Assembly (NCBI GenBank): GCA_035762425.1 | Contig: DASTOW010000081.1 | Span: forward strand, 1-25,657 | Length of the DNA: 25,657 nt | Origin: AWTP1-13 sp035762425 | GTDB lineage: Bacteria; Pseudomonadota; Alphaproteobacteria; Rhizobiales; Hyphomicrobiaceae | Direction: 5' to 3' | In this document: in pieces, positions 15,577-23,229 of the stretch | How positions within the stretch are numbered: position 1 is the first letter of the stretch | How the letters are laid out: the number at the start of each line of letters is the position of its first letter | Notes under the pieces: generated by a model | Seen by the model: the letters and a program-made list of their open reading frames with translations, nothing else | Database searches by the model: none | What the model was told of the DNA's origin: nothing | Program-made: the position numbers and the translations under genes

Positions 15577-16781
15577 CGATTGGCCTCGCTCAGTGAGGTG
15601 CGGGGCAGCACCGGCCGCACGGCATCGCCGTCACGCAGGAACGTGCCGGAGCGTGCCACCACCAGGTCGCCTTCGTTCAAGCCTTCCTTGACCTCGACCA
15701 GCGCGGCCGCCGCCAGGCCAGTCTTGATCTTGCGCGACTCGACGCGGCCCTCGCGCACCACCTGCACCAGCGCGCCGCCGTCGGCGCCATAGAGGATGGC
15801 CGCGGCCGGCACGGCCAGACCCGAGCCCTTGGCCGTCTCGATGGTGCCGCGGGCGAACGCGCCCACGCGCAAGCCCGGATTGTCGCCGAGATAGATGCGA
15901 ACCCGCCCGAGCCTGGTCGCCTTGTCGACCTCGGGCGAGACCAGCCGCACCTTGCCCTGCACGGTGCCGAGGCCGGTCACCTCGACACGCGCATCCTGGC
16001 CTTCCTTGATGCTGGCAAGGCGCGTCTCCACCACTTCGGCGTCGAGCTCGATCTGGCTGTTGGCAACGATGCGGAACATCGGCTCGGCCGATCCTGCCGC
16101 GAAGCCGCCGACGCGGGCGATGCGGCGGCTGATGATGCCATCGGCCGGGGCCACCACTTCGCTGCGGCCGCGCCGCCACATCAGCTCGCGGCGCTGCGCC
16201 TCGATCTGGGCTTTATCGGCCTCTGCGACCTTCAGGCCGTCCTGCGCCGCCACCAGCTGCGCCTCGGCGGTGCGCGCGGCCTGCTCGCGCTGATCGTAGG
16301 CGCTTTCCGACATATGGCCGGCGGTGCGCAGCGGCTTGGCACGCTCGAAGGCGTTGCGGGCCTCGACCACGCGCGCCTCGGCTTGCACGATCGAGCTCTT
16401 GGCCTGCGCCATGGCTGCAGAGGCGCGGGCCAGACCCGCGTCGTTCTGGGCAACCTGAGCATCCAGCGTATCGGCCACCAGCTTGGCCAGCACATCGCCC
16501 TTCTTTACGCGCTGGCCTTCGTCGGCCAGCACTTCGGTGATGCGCAAGCCCTCCACCTCAGGGCCGACCAGGATCTCCTCGCGCGCCACCAGCGAGCCCG
16601 TGGCGAGCACGGTCTCGGTGAAGTGGGAGGGGACCACGCGTACGACCGTGACGGCCGCGGCCAGCTGATCCTCGCTGTGCATGACCGCAGTGCGGTTCGG
16701 GGTTGGCTGCGCGACCAGCGTGACGGTGATCAGAAGCGCGCTGGCGGCGACCACCAAGCCGATGAGCAGTTTCCTAATCAC
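15573..16781 (-). CDS. RND efflux periplasmic adaptor (membrane fusion protein)
   Basis: A 402-residue adaptor linking the RND pump to an outer-membrane channel. It has an N-terminal hydrophobic anchor or signal (LLIGLVVAASALLITVTLVA), a biotinyl-lipoyl half (VGPEVEGLRITEVLADEGQRVKKGDVL), an Ala/Glu/Lys-rich alpha-helical hairpin (about 115-205) with coiled-coil character, the second lipoyl half (VVAPADGIISRRIARVGGFA), and beta-barrel and membrane-proximal domains at the end. No lipobox Cys is seen. The start is GTG at 16781, preceded by GGGGGAG at 7 bases; this site lies inside the end of tetR, four bases separating the genes. It is coupled to the downstream pump gene. Confidence 0.94.
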   Translation of the reverse strand: MIRKLLIGLVVAASALLITVTLVAQPTPNRTAVMHSEDQLAAAVTVVRVVPSHFTETVLATGSLVAREEILVGPEVEGLRITEVLADEGQRVKKGDVLAKLVADTLDAQVAQNDAGLARASAAMAQAKSSIVQAEARVVEARNAFERAKPLRTAGHMSESAYDQREQAARTAEAQLVAAQDGLKVAEADKAQIEAQRRELMWRRGRSEVVAPADGIISRRIARVGGFAAGSAEPMFRIVANSQIELDAEVVETRLASIKEGQDARVEVTGLGTVQGKVRLVSPEVDKATRLGRVRIYLGDNPGLRVGAFARGTIETAKGSGLAVPAAAILYGADGGALVQVVREGRVESRKIKTGLAAAALVEVKEGLNEGDLVVARSGTFLRDGDAVRPVLPRTSLSEANR

Positions 16782-16785
16782 GGCG

Positions 16786-17439
16786 TCACTCCCCCGTCTC
16801 GCGCCCGTTGCCGCCGGCCGCCGATCCTGGGCCCGGCACCGACCCGGTGACGGGATTGATCAACTGGGCGATCAACTGCAGCACCGTTGGCATGACCACC
16901 TTGGCGTCGAAGGTCGGGTCGATGGCGCGTTGCCAGAACATGCCGTCGCAGATCACCGTGAAGGCGCGCGTGACCGACGGGATATCGAGGGCCGGGGCGA
17001 TGCGGCCCTCGTTCTTGAGCTGCTGAAACAGCTTCAGGAAGCTCTCGTTGATCTCGCTGTCGAAGCGGTGGAAGATTTCCGCCACGCGCGGGTTGCGGGT
17101 CGACTCCAGGCCGATTTCCACGCACATCAGGCGCTTGTGGGCCGGCTGCTTGACGAAATATTCCTCGCCCATGGCGGCCAGGGTGCCGAGGAAATCGGGT
17201 GCCGTGGCGAGCCCGGCGAAATTCTCGGCAAACTCGGCGCGCTCGCGCTCGCAGATACCGGCGATCAGCGCTTCCTTGCTGTCGAAGTAGACGTACAGCG
17301 CGCCCGGGCTCACCCCTGCTTCCTTGCAGATGTCCTGCATGGTGGTGCGGTGGAAGCCGGTGCGCGCAAAGCAGATCTCGGCTGCCTCGAGGATGTGCTC
17401 GCGGCGGGCGCGTTGGATATCGGGCTTCAGCTTGGGCAT
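16786..17439 (-). CDS. TetR/AcrR-family transcriptional repressor of the efflux operon
   Basis: A 217-residue regulator. The N-terminal helix-turn-helix domain (about 10-56) reads ILEAAEICFARTGFHRTTMQ then DICKEAGVSPGALYVYFDSK, the standard TetR signature; the C-terminal part (about 70-195) is a ligand-binding and dimerisation domain with a flexible Gly/Pro tail. It is the first gene of a tetR-MFP-RND operon, so it should repress itself and the pump and be released by pump substrates, as for AcrR-type regulators. The likely operator is the palindrome at 17480-17505. The ATG at 17439 follows GGAGGGG at about 5 bases. The inducer is unknown. Confidence 0.94.
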   Translation of the reverse strand: MPKLKPDIQRARREHILEAAEICFARTGFHRTTMQDICKEAGVSPGALYVYFDSKEALIAGICERERAEFAENFAGLATAPDFLGTLAAMGEEYFVKQPAHKRLMCVEIGLESTRNPRVAEIFHRFDSEINESFLKLFQQLKNEGRIAPALDIPSVTRAFTVICDGMFWQRAIDPTFDAKVVMPTVLQLIAQLINPVTGSVPGPGSAAGGNGRETGE

Positions 17440-17479
17440 GGCACCCCTCCGCAGGTCAGCTTTTTGCTCGCACTGCGCA

Positions 17480-17505
17480 AAATAAAACGAACAGTCGTTT
17501 TATTT
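17480..17505. promoter_or_regulatory. Palindromic operator for the TetR-type repressor
   Basis: AAATAAAACGA (17480-17490) and TCGTTTTATTT (17495-17505) form a perfect 11-bp inverted repeat with spacer ACAG. It is AT-rich in a GC-rich region and sits 41 bases upstream of the tetR ATG, the position expected for an autoregulatory TetR operator overlapping the promoter. The ACGA-N4-TCGT core is typical of TetR-family sites. Confidence 0.8.
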
Positions 17506-17769
17506 GCTGGGGAAAGCGACGACGTCAAGGCGGTAGTGTTGCCGGAGTGTAAAGGCAGATCACGAGTTCGTGATAATGGCCGCCGCCCCCCGGGGATGGT
17601 TGCCGCGCAAAGGCGGAGAGGGAGGAGACGGCAGCCGTCATGCCCCCTGCGCCAAGGCCTGCGCCACCGATGCAGGCTGCTGGCTCCGTGCAGGCAGCCG
17701 TAGGCGGCCGCTCTTGGACCGTGCTACGTGACGAGAGCGCGTCACCGTTCACCAAAACTGTGGTTTCCG
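17506..17769. other. Intergenic space between divergent tetR and CoA-transferase genes
   Basis: Together with the operator and the tetR leader this makes 330 bases between the two start codons. No gene is supported here; a reverse frame at 17525-17755 has no ribosome site or recognisable product. It should contain the promoter of the CoA-transferase gene, but I see no clear -35/-10 pair. Confidence 0.4.
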
Positions 17770-18960
17770 ATGATCCCCCTGCTCAAAGGATTTCGCATTC
17801 TCGATCTGACCGCGGTCATCCTCGGTCCCTATGCCACTCAGATCATGGGCGACCTCGGCGCCGAGGTGATCAAGATCGAGCCGCCGGACGGGGACAGCAT
17901 GCGGCCGATCGCGCCGGTGGCGGCGCCGGGCATGAGCGCGGTGTTCGCCAACTGCAATCGCAACAAGCGCTCGGTGGTGCTCGACCTGAAGAGCGAGGCC
18001 GGCAAGGCCGCGCTCATGCAGCTGATCCCGACGGCCGACGCGCTGGTGCACAACATGCGCCAGGAGGCCCTCGACAAGCTGGGCTTCACCTATAAGGCCG
18101 TGCACGCTGCCAACCCGCGCATCATCTACGCGGCCGCCGTGGGCTACGGCCGGCACGGGCGCTACGCGGGAAAGCCGGCCTACGACGACGTGATCCAGGC
18201 GGCGTCGGGCTTTGCCGGGCTGTTCCAGATGCGTGATGGCGAGCCGCTCTATACGCCGAGCATCGCCGCCGACAAGGTCTCCGGCCTGCACCTCGCCTAC
18301 GCGGTGATGGCGGCATTGCTCTATCGGCAGCGCACGGGCAAGTCGCCGGGCTACGTCGAGGTGCCGATGTACGAGCTGATGGCGGCCTTCAGCCTGTGCG
18401 AGCACATGTCGTCGGCCACCTTCAAGGAGGACGGCAAGCTCGGCTACATCCGTGTCATCTCGCCGAGCCGCAAGCCCTACAAGACCAGCGACGGCTGGGT
18501 TGGCGTGCTGCCCTACTCGGAGGCCAACTGGCGCAAGATTTTGGCCGAGATCCGTCGCCCCGATGTCGTGGAGACCAGCTGGTTTGGCAACGCCACCGAG
18601 CGCAGCGCCCGCGTCGACGAACTCTACAACATCCTCGCCGAAGCCATGCCCTCGCGCAGCACGGCGGAGTGGATGGCCACCTTCGAGCGCCTGGATATTC
18701 CGGCGCAGCCGGTGCGCCTGCCCGAAGACCTGCTCAAAGACCCCCACCTCAGCGATGTCGGCTTCTTCGAGCCGCGCTTTGCCGGCGAGACGCCCTGCCT
18801 GCGCTCGCTGCGCCAGGCCGTCAACGTCGAGGACGTGGCCTCCGAGCCCGACCTCGCCCCGCCGATGCTGGGCGCCGACACAGCCGCCGTCCTGCGCGAA
18901 GCCGGCCTCTCCGAGGAGGAAATCGCCAAGCTCGCCGTGTCATCCCGGAAATCGCGCTAG
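17770..18960 (+). CDS. CaiB/BaiF-type (class III) CoA transferase
   Basis: A 396-residue enzyme of the formyl-CoA transferase family, which moves CoA between acyl-CoA and a free acid through an enzyme-anhydride at a conserved Asp. Typical features are the opening LKGFRILDLTAVILGPYATQ, GDLGAEVIKIEPPDGDS, NRNKRSVVLDLKSEAG, and KPAYDDVIQAASG with the likely catalytic Asp139. The second domain has VPMYELMAAF and the interlocked-dimer fold expected of the family. I use ATG 17770 (MIPLLKG); a GTG 14 codons upstream adds a basic stretch absent from relatives. No strong ribosome site is seen. The substrate is unknown; a nearby convergent thiolase hints at acyl-CoA metabolism, but the genes are not in one operon. 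Confidence 0.92.
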   Translation: MIPLLKGFRILDLTAVILGPYATQIMGDLGAEVIKIEPPDGDSMRPIAPVAAPGMSAVFANCNRNKRSVVLDLKSEAGKAALMQLIPTADALVHNMRQEALDKLGFTYKAVHAANPRIIYAAAVGYGRHGRYAGKPAYDDVIQAASGFAGLFQMRDGEPLYTPSIAADKVSGLHLAYAVMAALLYRQRTGKSPGYVEVPMYELMAAFSLCEHMSSATFKEDGKLGYIRVISPSRKPYKTSDGWVGVLPYSEANWRKILAEIRRPDVVETSWFGNATERSARVDELYNILAEAMPSRSTAEWMATFERLDIPAQPVRLPEDLLKDPHLSDVGFFEPRFAGETPCLRSLRQAVNVEDVASEPDLAPPMLGADTAAVLREAGLSEEEIAKLAVSSRKSR

Positions 18961-18983
18961 CGACCAGCCGGGATGCGAGAGAG

Positions 18984-20186
18984 CTACATCCGCTCCAGGA
19001 TGACGGCGATGCCCTGGCCGACGCCAATGCACATGGTAACGAGCGCATAGCGTCCGCCGCTCTTCTGCAGCTGGCGCGTCGCCGTCAGGGCCAGGCGCGC
19101 ACCCGAGGCGCCCAGCGGATGACCGACGGCAATGGCGCCGCCATTGGGATTGACGCGCGAATCGTTGAGCGGCAGCCCCAGCCCCTTTAAGCAAGCCAGC
19201 ACCTGCGCGGCGAACGCCTCGTTGATCTCGATGACGTCCATGTCCTTGAGGTCAAGACCGGCGCGCTCCAGCGCCTTGTGCGAAGCCGGCACAGGGCCAA
19301 AGCCCATGATGCGCGGCGCCACGCCGGCCACCGCGCTGGCGATGACGCGAGCCATCGGCTTGACGCCGACCTTGTCGCCGGCATCGAGGCTCGCCACCAG
19401 CAGGGCAGCGGCGCCGTCGTTGATGCCCGAGGCATTGCCGGCCGTCGTCACGCCCTGCGGGAACAGCGGCTTCAGCTTCAACAGGCTGTCCATGCTGGTG
19501 TCGGGGCGCGGATGCTCGTCCTCGCCCACCACCACGTCCGGCTTGCCCTTCGGCTGCGGGATCGACACCGCCTTGATCTCACCGTTGAAGAAGCCGTCCT
19601 TCTGGGCCTTGGCGTACTTCTGCTGCGAGCCGAGCGCGAACAGGTCGCACTCCTCGCGCGAGAGCTGGTAGTCGCGTGCCAGATTGTCGGAGGTCTCGGG
19701 CATGGTGTCGGCGCCGAACAGGCTCTCGATCTTGGGATTGGGAAAACGGGCGCCGAGCGAGGAATCGAACACGGTGAAGTTCTTGGTGAAGGCCTGGTCG
19801 GCCTTGCCCACCACGAACGGCGCGCGCGTCATGCTCTCGACGCCGCCGGCGATGCACACGTCGGCCTCGCCGCAGGTGATGGCGTGCGCGGCACCGACCA
19901 GCGCATTGAGGCCCGATCCGCACAGCCGGTTGTGCACATGGCCGGGCGTTTCGATCGGCAGGCCGGCCAGCAGCAGCGCGTGGCGGGCGACATTGCGGCT
20001 GTCCTCGCCCGCCTGCGACGTGCAGCCGATCGCAACATCGTCGATGATATCGGTCGAGAAGCCGGAACGGGCCACCACCTCCTTGATGACGCCGGCTAGC
20101 AGATCGTCGGGCCGCACGCGTGCAAGCGAGCCCGAGTGCCGTCCGAACGGTGTGCGTGCTCCATCGTAGATGTAAGCTTCCAGCAT
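18984..20186 (-). CDS. Acetyl-CoA acetyltransferase (thiolase family)
   Basis: A 400-residue thiolase, closest by eye to degradative or 3-oxoadipyl-CoA-type thiolases. The nucleophilic Cys89 is in NRLCGSGLNAL, His356 in GGAIAVGHPLGASGAR, and the second Cys386 in MCIGVGQG, so the active site is complete. It cleaves or forms 3-ketoacyl-CoA using CoA or acetyl-CoA in the cytoplasm. The ATG at 20186 has a GGGGAG site at 6 bases. It lies 49 bp downstream of the xdhC-like gene and may be cotranscribed with it. Substrate chain length and direction cannot be read from the sequence; no hydroxyacyl-CoA dehydrogenase or hydratase is adjacent. Confidence 0.95.
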   Translation of the reverse strand: MLEAYIYDGARTPFGRHSGSLARVRPDDLLAGVIKEVVARSGFSTDIIDDVAIGCTSQAGEDSRNVARHALLLAGLPIETPGHVHNRLCGSGLNALVGAAHAITCGEADVCIAGGVESMTRAPFVVGKADQAFTKNFTVFDSSLGARFPNPKIESLFGADTMPETSDNLARDYQLSREECDLFALGSQQKYAKAQKDGFFNGEIKAVSIPQPKGKPDVVVGEDEHPRPDTSMDSLLKLKPLFPQGVTTAGNASGINDGAAALLVASLDAGDKVGVKPMARVIASAVAGVAPRIMGFGPVPASHKALERAGLDLKDMDVIEINEAFAAQVLACLKGLGLPLNDSRVNPNGGAIAVGHPLGASGARLALTATRQLQKSGGRYALVTMCIGVGQGIAVILERM

Positions 20187-20235
20187 AGGTGCTCCCCTAG
20201 TCTGCCGATTGCAAAGTTGCCCGGCCCCTATCCGC

Positions 20236-21288
20236 TCAGTCGCGCGGCGCCGTGGCCGCTCTCCATTGCTTGGGCCCGCGCAGCGCTAGCACGATCTCGG
20301 CCATGACAGAGATGGCGATCTCCTGCGGGTTCTGCGCACCGATGTTGATGCCGATCGGCGAATGGATGCGCGCGATCTCAGCGGCGGAAAAGCCGGCGGC
20401 GGCCAGGCGCTCCTTGCGCTTGGCGTGGTTGCGCTGCGAGCCCAGCGCACCGATGTAGAAGCAGTCCGAGCGCATGGCGAGCTTGAGTGCCTCGTCATCG
20501 ATGTGGCCAACGTGGGCTAGCGCCACCACCGCCGCGTAGGGATCGAGGCCGATCTTGGGGATCGCGTCCTGCGGCCACTCCGTGTCGAGGCGAATGCCGG
20601 GAAAGCGCTGTTCGGCCGCGAACGCCGTGCGCGGGTCGATCACCACCACCTCGTAGCCGGCCAGCATGACGAGCTGGGCCAGCACTTGGCCGATGTGGGT
20701 AGCACCGATCACCAGGATGCGCGGATTGGGCACCAGGGCATGCAGGAAAACCTCGCCCTCGGTCGTTTCGGTGAGCGCGCTCTCGCCGCTCTCGAAGTGC
20801 TTGCGGATTGCTTCATCAGCTTTGGCGTCCCTGCGCTCGAACACCTGGTGGCTGGCGTCTGCCAGGCGGGTGCGAACGACCAGGCCATCGCGCTTGGAGC
20901 CGGCCTCGATGGCGCGGCTCAGCAACGGCAGCCCGCTCTGCTTGTCCAGCCGCTCCACAAACACCTTGATCTTGCCGCCGCACGGCAAGCCGACCCGCCA
21001 GGCGGTTTCGTCCTCGACGCCGAAGGAAAGTGTCTTGGGCTTGCCGTCGGCCAGGATGCCCTCGGCCTCGGAGATCACCTCGCCTTCGACGCAGCCACCC
21101 GACACCGAACCCTCAAACCGCCCGTCGGCGGCAATCGCCATCTGGCCGCCAACCTGAACCGGGGCAGAGCCCCAGGTGCCGACCACCGTTGCGAGAGCGA
21201 CCCGGCCATCCTGGTCGAGCCATCGGCGTGCCGCATGCAGAACATCGTGGGTGTCTGCCCTGCGGGTGGGCTGTGCAGGTGATGTCAT
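20236..21288 (-). CDS. XdhC/CoxI-family protein (molybdenum hydroxylase maturation)
   Basis: A 350-residue protein with both XdhC domains. The N-terminal XdhC_CoxI part (about 10-110) has TWGSAPVQVGGQMA, GSVSGGCVEGEV and LPCGGKIKVFVE; the C-terminal Rossmann-like part (about 200-345) has ILVIGATHIGQVLAQL, VVIDPRTAFA, YIGALGSQRNHAKR and IGINIGAQNPQEIA. Family members bind molybdenum cofactor, help its sulfuration and insert it into xanthine dehydrogenase or CO-dehydrogenase-type enzymes. No such enzyme is encoded in the window, so the client must be elsewhere. I chose ATG 21288 (MTSPAQPTRR); the frame is open 29 codons further, but that extension is Arg-rich with no family match. No strong ribosome site is visible. 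Confidence 0.92.
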   Translation of the reverse strand: MTSPAQPTRRADTHDVLHAARRWLDQDGRVALATVVGTWGSAPVQVGGQMAIAADGRFEGSVSGGCVEGEVISEAEGILADGKPKTLSFGVEDETAWRVGLPCGGKIKVFVERLDKQSGLPLLSRAIEAGSKRDGLVVRTRLADASHQVFERRDAKADEAIRKHFESGESALTETTEGEVFLHALVPNPRILVIGATHIGQVLAQLVMLAGYEVVVIDPRTAFAAEQRFPGIRLDTEWPQDAIPKIGLDPYAAVVALAHVGHIDDEALKLAMRSDCFYIGALGSQRNHAKRKERLAAAGFSAAEIARIHSPIGINIGAQNPQEIAISVMAEIVLALRGPKQWRAATAPRD

Positions 21289-22009
21289 TCGTCGGGATCC
21301 GGGCTGTCGTTCGTTGCGAGCGCGGCGGAGCCTGCGCCAAGCGACGCTGTTTGACACCCCAAACATAAGCGGCACCGACGCCGAGCGCCAGTGCCGCGGT
21401 CATGGTTTGCAGATCGCGCCGGCAGGCATCAGCCGACGCCTCTGACGCGCGGCCACGCCTTGTCGAACGGGGCGAGGATGGCCCGACGCGAGGCCCCGGC
21501 GGGTGCATCGCCAAGGCGGGCGTGGATGTCTGCCAATGCTGGCTGCGGCGTAGCGCGGCCGGTAGCCGCCCGTCGCCACCCTCGTTTGCTGTGCGGGTGC
21601 AGGCGGCCGGCACCCTGACATCGCCCGCGCACAAGCGCATTGGCCTGAGGTTTACCTTTCGATTGGACCCCGACTCGGTTGGCCCCGGCTCGGCTGGATC
21701 ACAGTCCCGGCCATGGCGGTCGGCGCCCAGCTCATTGCGCGCGCGGGTTGCGCAAAGTTCGACCAACGCCGGCGCCGCTTTCTAGCACCAGGTGCGCGAG
21801 TGATTCGGCACTACCTGCCTCAATCCGCATCTGGGAGCGAGCAATGCATGCACAACTGTTGGACGCATCGCACCAGACGGGCCGTCAGCCGGCCAGCCGA
21901 AGGCGACCGCGAGCGGAGGAAAATAGAAACATAATCATGCGGCTGATGGGATGATCATGGCGCCGGCGCGGATCGCCGGCGGGGGCCATGCCGCTGCCTC
22001 GCCTTCGCC
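21289..22009. other. Long intergenic region without a supported gene
   Basis: In these 721 bases the open frames on both strands lack ribosome sites and recognisable products. One - strand frame starting at 21403 begins with a plausible membrane helix (TAALALGVGAAYVWGV) but then runs into the xdhC-like coding region in another frame. The region should contain the promoters of the divergent xdhC-like and nuclease genes. A strong hairpin lies at its right end. Confidence 0.5.
21956..21990 (+). promoter_or_regulatory. Strong hairpin in the probable leader of the nuclease gene
   Basis: CATGGC+GCCGGCG (21956-21968) pairs perfectly with CGCCGGC (21974-21980) and GCCATG (21985-21990), leaving a 5-base loop and a 4-base bulge. 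It ends 20 bases before the nuclease ATG at 22010, so it could influence translation or mark a regulatory leader. Confidence 0.4.
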
Positions 22010-22753
22010 ATGCGAATCACGCACATTCAACCTATGCGCGCGTCAAAGTCCGTGTATGCACCTCGTCAGCTGGTGGCGTTCGCGCTGGCTGCGAGCATCA
22101 TCTTCTCCCTGCCCACTGCCGAGATTGCGGCACGCCCCGGCGCCCCGGGCGAGACCATCGCGGGCAGTGCCCGCGTCATCGACGGCGACACCATCAGCAT
22201 CGGCGAGATGCGCATTCGGCTGGAGGGCATTGACGCGCCTGAGGTCGGGCAGACGTGCCAGGGCAAAGGCGGCACCGACTGGCCGTGCGGATCGGCCAGC
22301 GCGATGGCGCTAGAGAAGCTGATTGCCGGCAACCGCGTGCGCTGCGACCGGCGCGGCCTCGACAAGTACGGGCGCGCGCTGGCGGTCTGCTTCGTACGCG
22401 GCCGCGACATCAATGCCGAGATGGTGCGCCAAGGCCATGCCTGGGCATTCGAGAAATACTCGGCGAGCTACGTGAAAGAGCAAGCCGCCGCCAAGGCCGA
22501 AAGCCGCGGCATCTGGCAGGCCTCGACCATGCCCGCCTGGGACTATCGCCAGCGGCACTGGGACAGCGTCGAGATGCAGGCTCCGAACGGCTGCGCCATC
22601 AAGGGCAACATCACCAAGAGCGGCCGCATCTACCACATGCCCTGGAGCCCCTGGTACGCCCAGATCACGATCGACCCGGACAAGGGCAAGCGCTGGTTCT
22701 GCACCGAGGCGGACGCCATCGCCGCCGGCTGGCGGCCTGTGCATGCACATTGA
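22010..22753 (+). CDS. Exported thermonuclease (SNase-like) family protein
   Basis: A 247-residue protein with an N-terminal signal sequence or anchor (core LVAFALAASIIFSL, about 21-34), then a staphylococcal-nuclease fold (about 50-170). Catalytic and metal residues can be matched: Asp58 and Asp60 in VIDGDT, Arg70 and Glu78 in RIRLEGIDAPE, and Arg122 in KYGRALA. A second small domain (about 195-245) begins GCAIKGNITKSGRIYH and ends FCTEADAIAAGWRPV, a Cys-containing module often found after SNase domains in Hyphomicrobiales. The enzyme would cleave nucleic acid outside the cytoplasm with Ca2+, if like its relatives. ATG 22034 (MRASKSVY) is an equally likely start; neither has a ribosome site. 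The stop codon lies inside the first unit of a tandem repeat array. Confidence 0.88.
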   Translation: MRITHIQPMRASKSVYAPRQLVAFALAASIIFSLPTAEIAARPGAPGETIAGSARVIDGDTISIGEMRIRLEGIDAPEVGQTCQGKGGTDWPCGSASAMALEKLIAGNRVRCDRRGLDKYGRALAVCFVRGRDINAEMVRQGHAWAFEKYSASYVKEQAAAKAESRGIWQASTMPAWDYRQRHWDSVEMQAPNGCAIKGNITKSGRIYHMPWSPWYAQITIDPDKGKRWFCTEADAIAAGWRPVHAH

Positions 22754-22869
22754 AGCCCGTGCAAGCACATTGAAGCCCGCGCAAGCACATTGAAACTTGT
22801 GCACGCACATCGAGACTTATGCACGCACCTTGCAGCTCGTGCACGCATATTGAAGCACGCATATTGAAG
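22739..22869. repeat. 20-bp imperfect tandem repeat array
   Basis: Six head-to-tail units of exactly 20 bp start at 22739, 22759, 22779, 22799, 22819 and 22839, each close to GTGCAAGCACATTGAAGCCC, followed by a shifted partial copy ending at 22869. Units 1 and 2 differ at one base; later units drift more. The first unit contains the last codons and the stop (VHAH-stop) of the nuclease gene. The array fills the gap between the convergent nuclease and tRNA-Gly genes. The 20-bp period is not a multiple of three, so it does not encode a simple peptide repeat. Confidence 0.9.
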
Positions 22870-22877
22870 GCAGGGTT

Positions 22878-22952
<75 letters not shown>

Positions 22953-22971
22953 ATCCAGTTCGAAGGCCGGA

Positions 22972-23000
22972 CTTATGCAACAAAGGCCGCCGGTTGGCAA
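22972..23000 (-). promoter_or_regulatory. Candidate promoter of tRNA-Gly
   Basis: On the - strand TTGCCA (23000-22995) and CATAAG (22977-22972) are 17 bases apart, placing transcription start a few bases before the tRNA 5' end at 22952. It fits a sigma70-type promoter moderately well. Confidence 0.4.
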
Positions 23001-23134
23001 GCATGCCGGCCGGCCGCAAATCGTTGCCTGGCAAGGCTCCGCGGTCTAGAGCAGGATCGCCTTAGATCGGAGCGCCGCACCCGGATCGTTACGCGCCGGC
23101 CGCCGCGTGACCCTCGCTCTGTTGCTGTAATTTT

Positions 23135-23192
23135 GAGTGAGATTCAGGCTCTGATGTAAGCTGAGGTGCTTCCCTGCGCAGCCATCTCACTC
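23135..23192. repeat. Separated 9-bp inverted repeat upstream of proX
   Basis: GAGTGAGAT (23135-23143) recurs inverted as ATCTCACTC (23184-23192), 40 bases apart, in the otherwise gene-free stretch 22953-23229. TCTAGAG occurs at both 23045 and 23191. It could be a leader structure or part of a dispersed repeat; nothing more can be supported. Confidence 0.4.
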
Positions 23193-23229
23193 TAGAGAAT
23201 GCGCCCGTTTCGGCCATCCAAGGTGCCTC

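Noticed and set aside
21113..21403. A - strand frame starting with a membrane-helix-like peptide upstream of the xdhC-like gene
   Set aside because: It has no ribosome site and its second half runs through xdhC coding sequence in another frame, with Arg/Pro/Gly-rich content typical of GC-rich shadow frames.
22739..22869. CRISPR array
   Set aside because: The 20-bp units are directly head-to-tail without spacers, and no cas genes are present.
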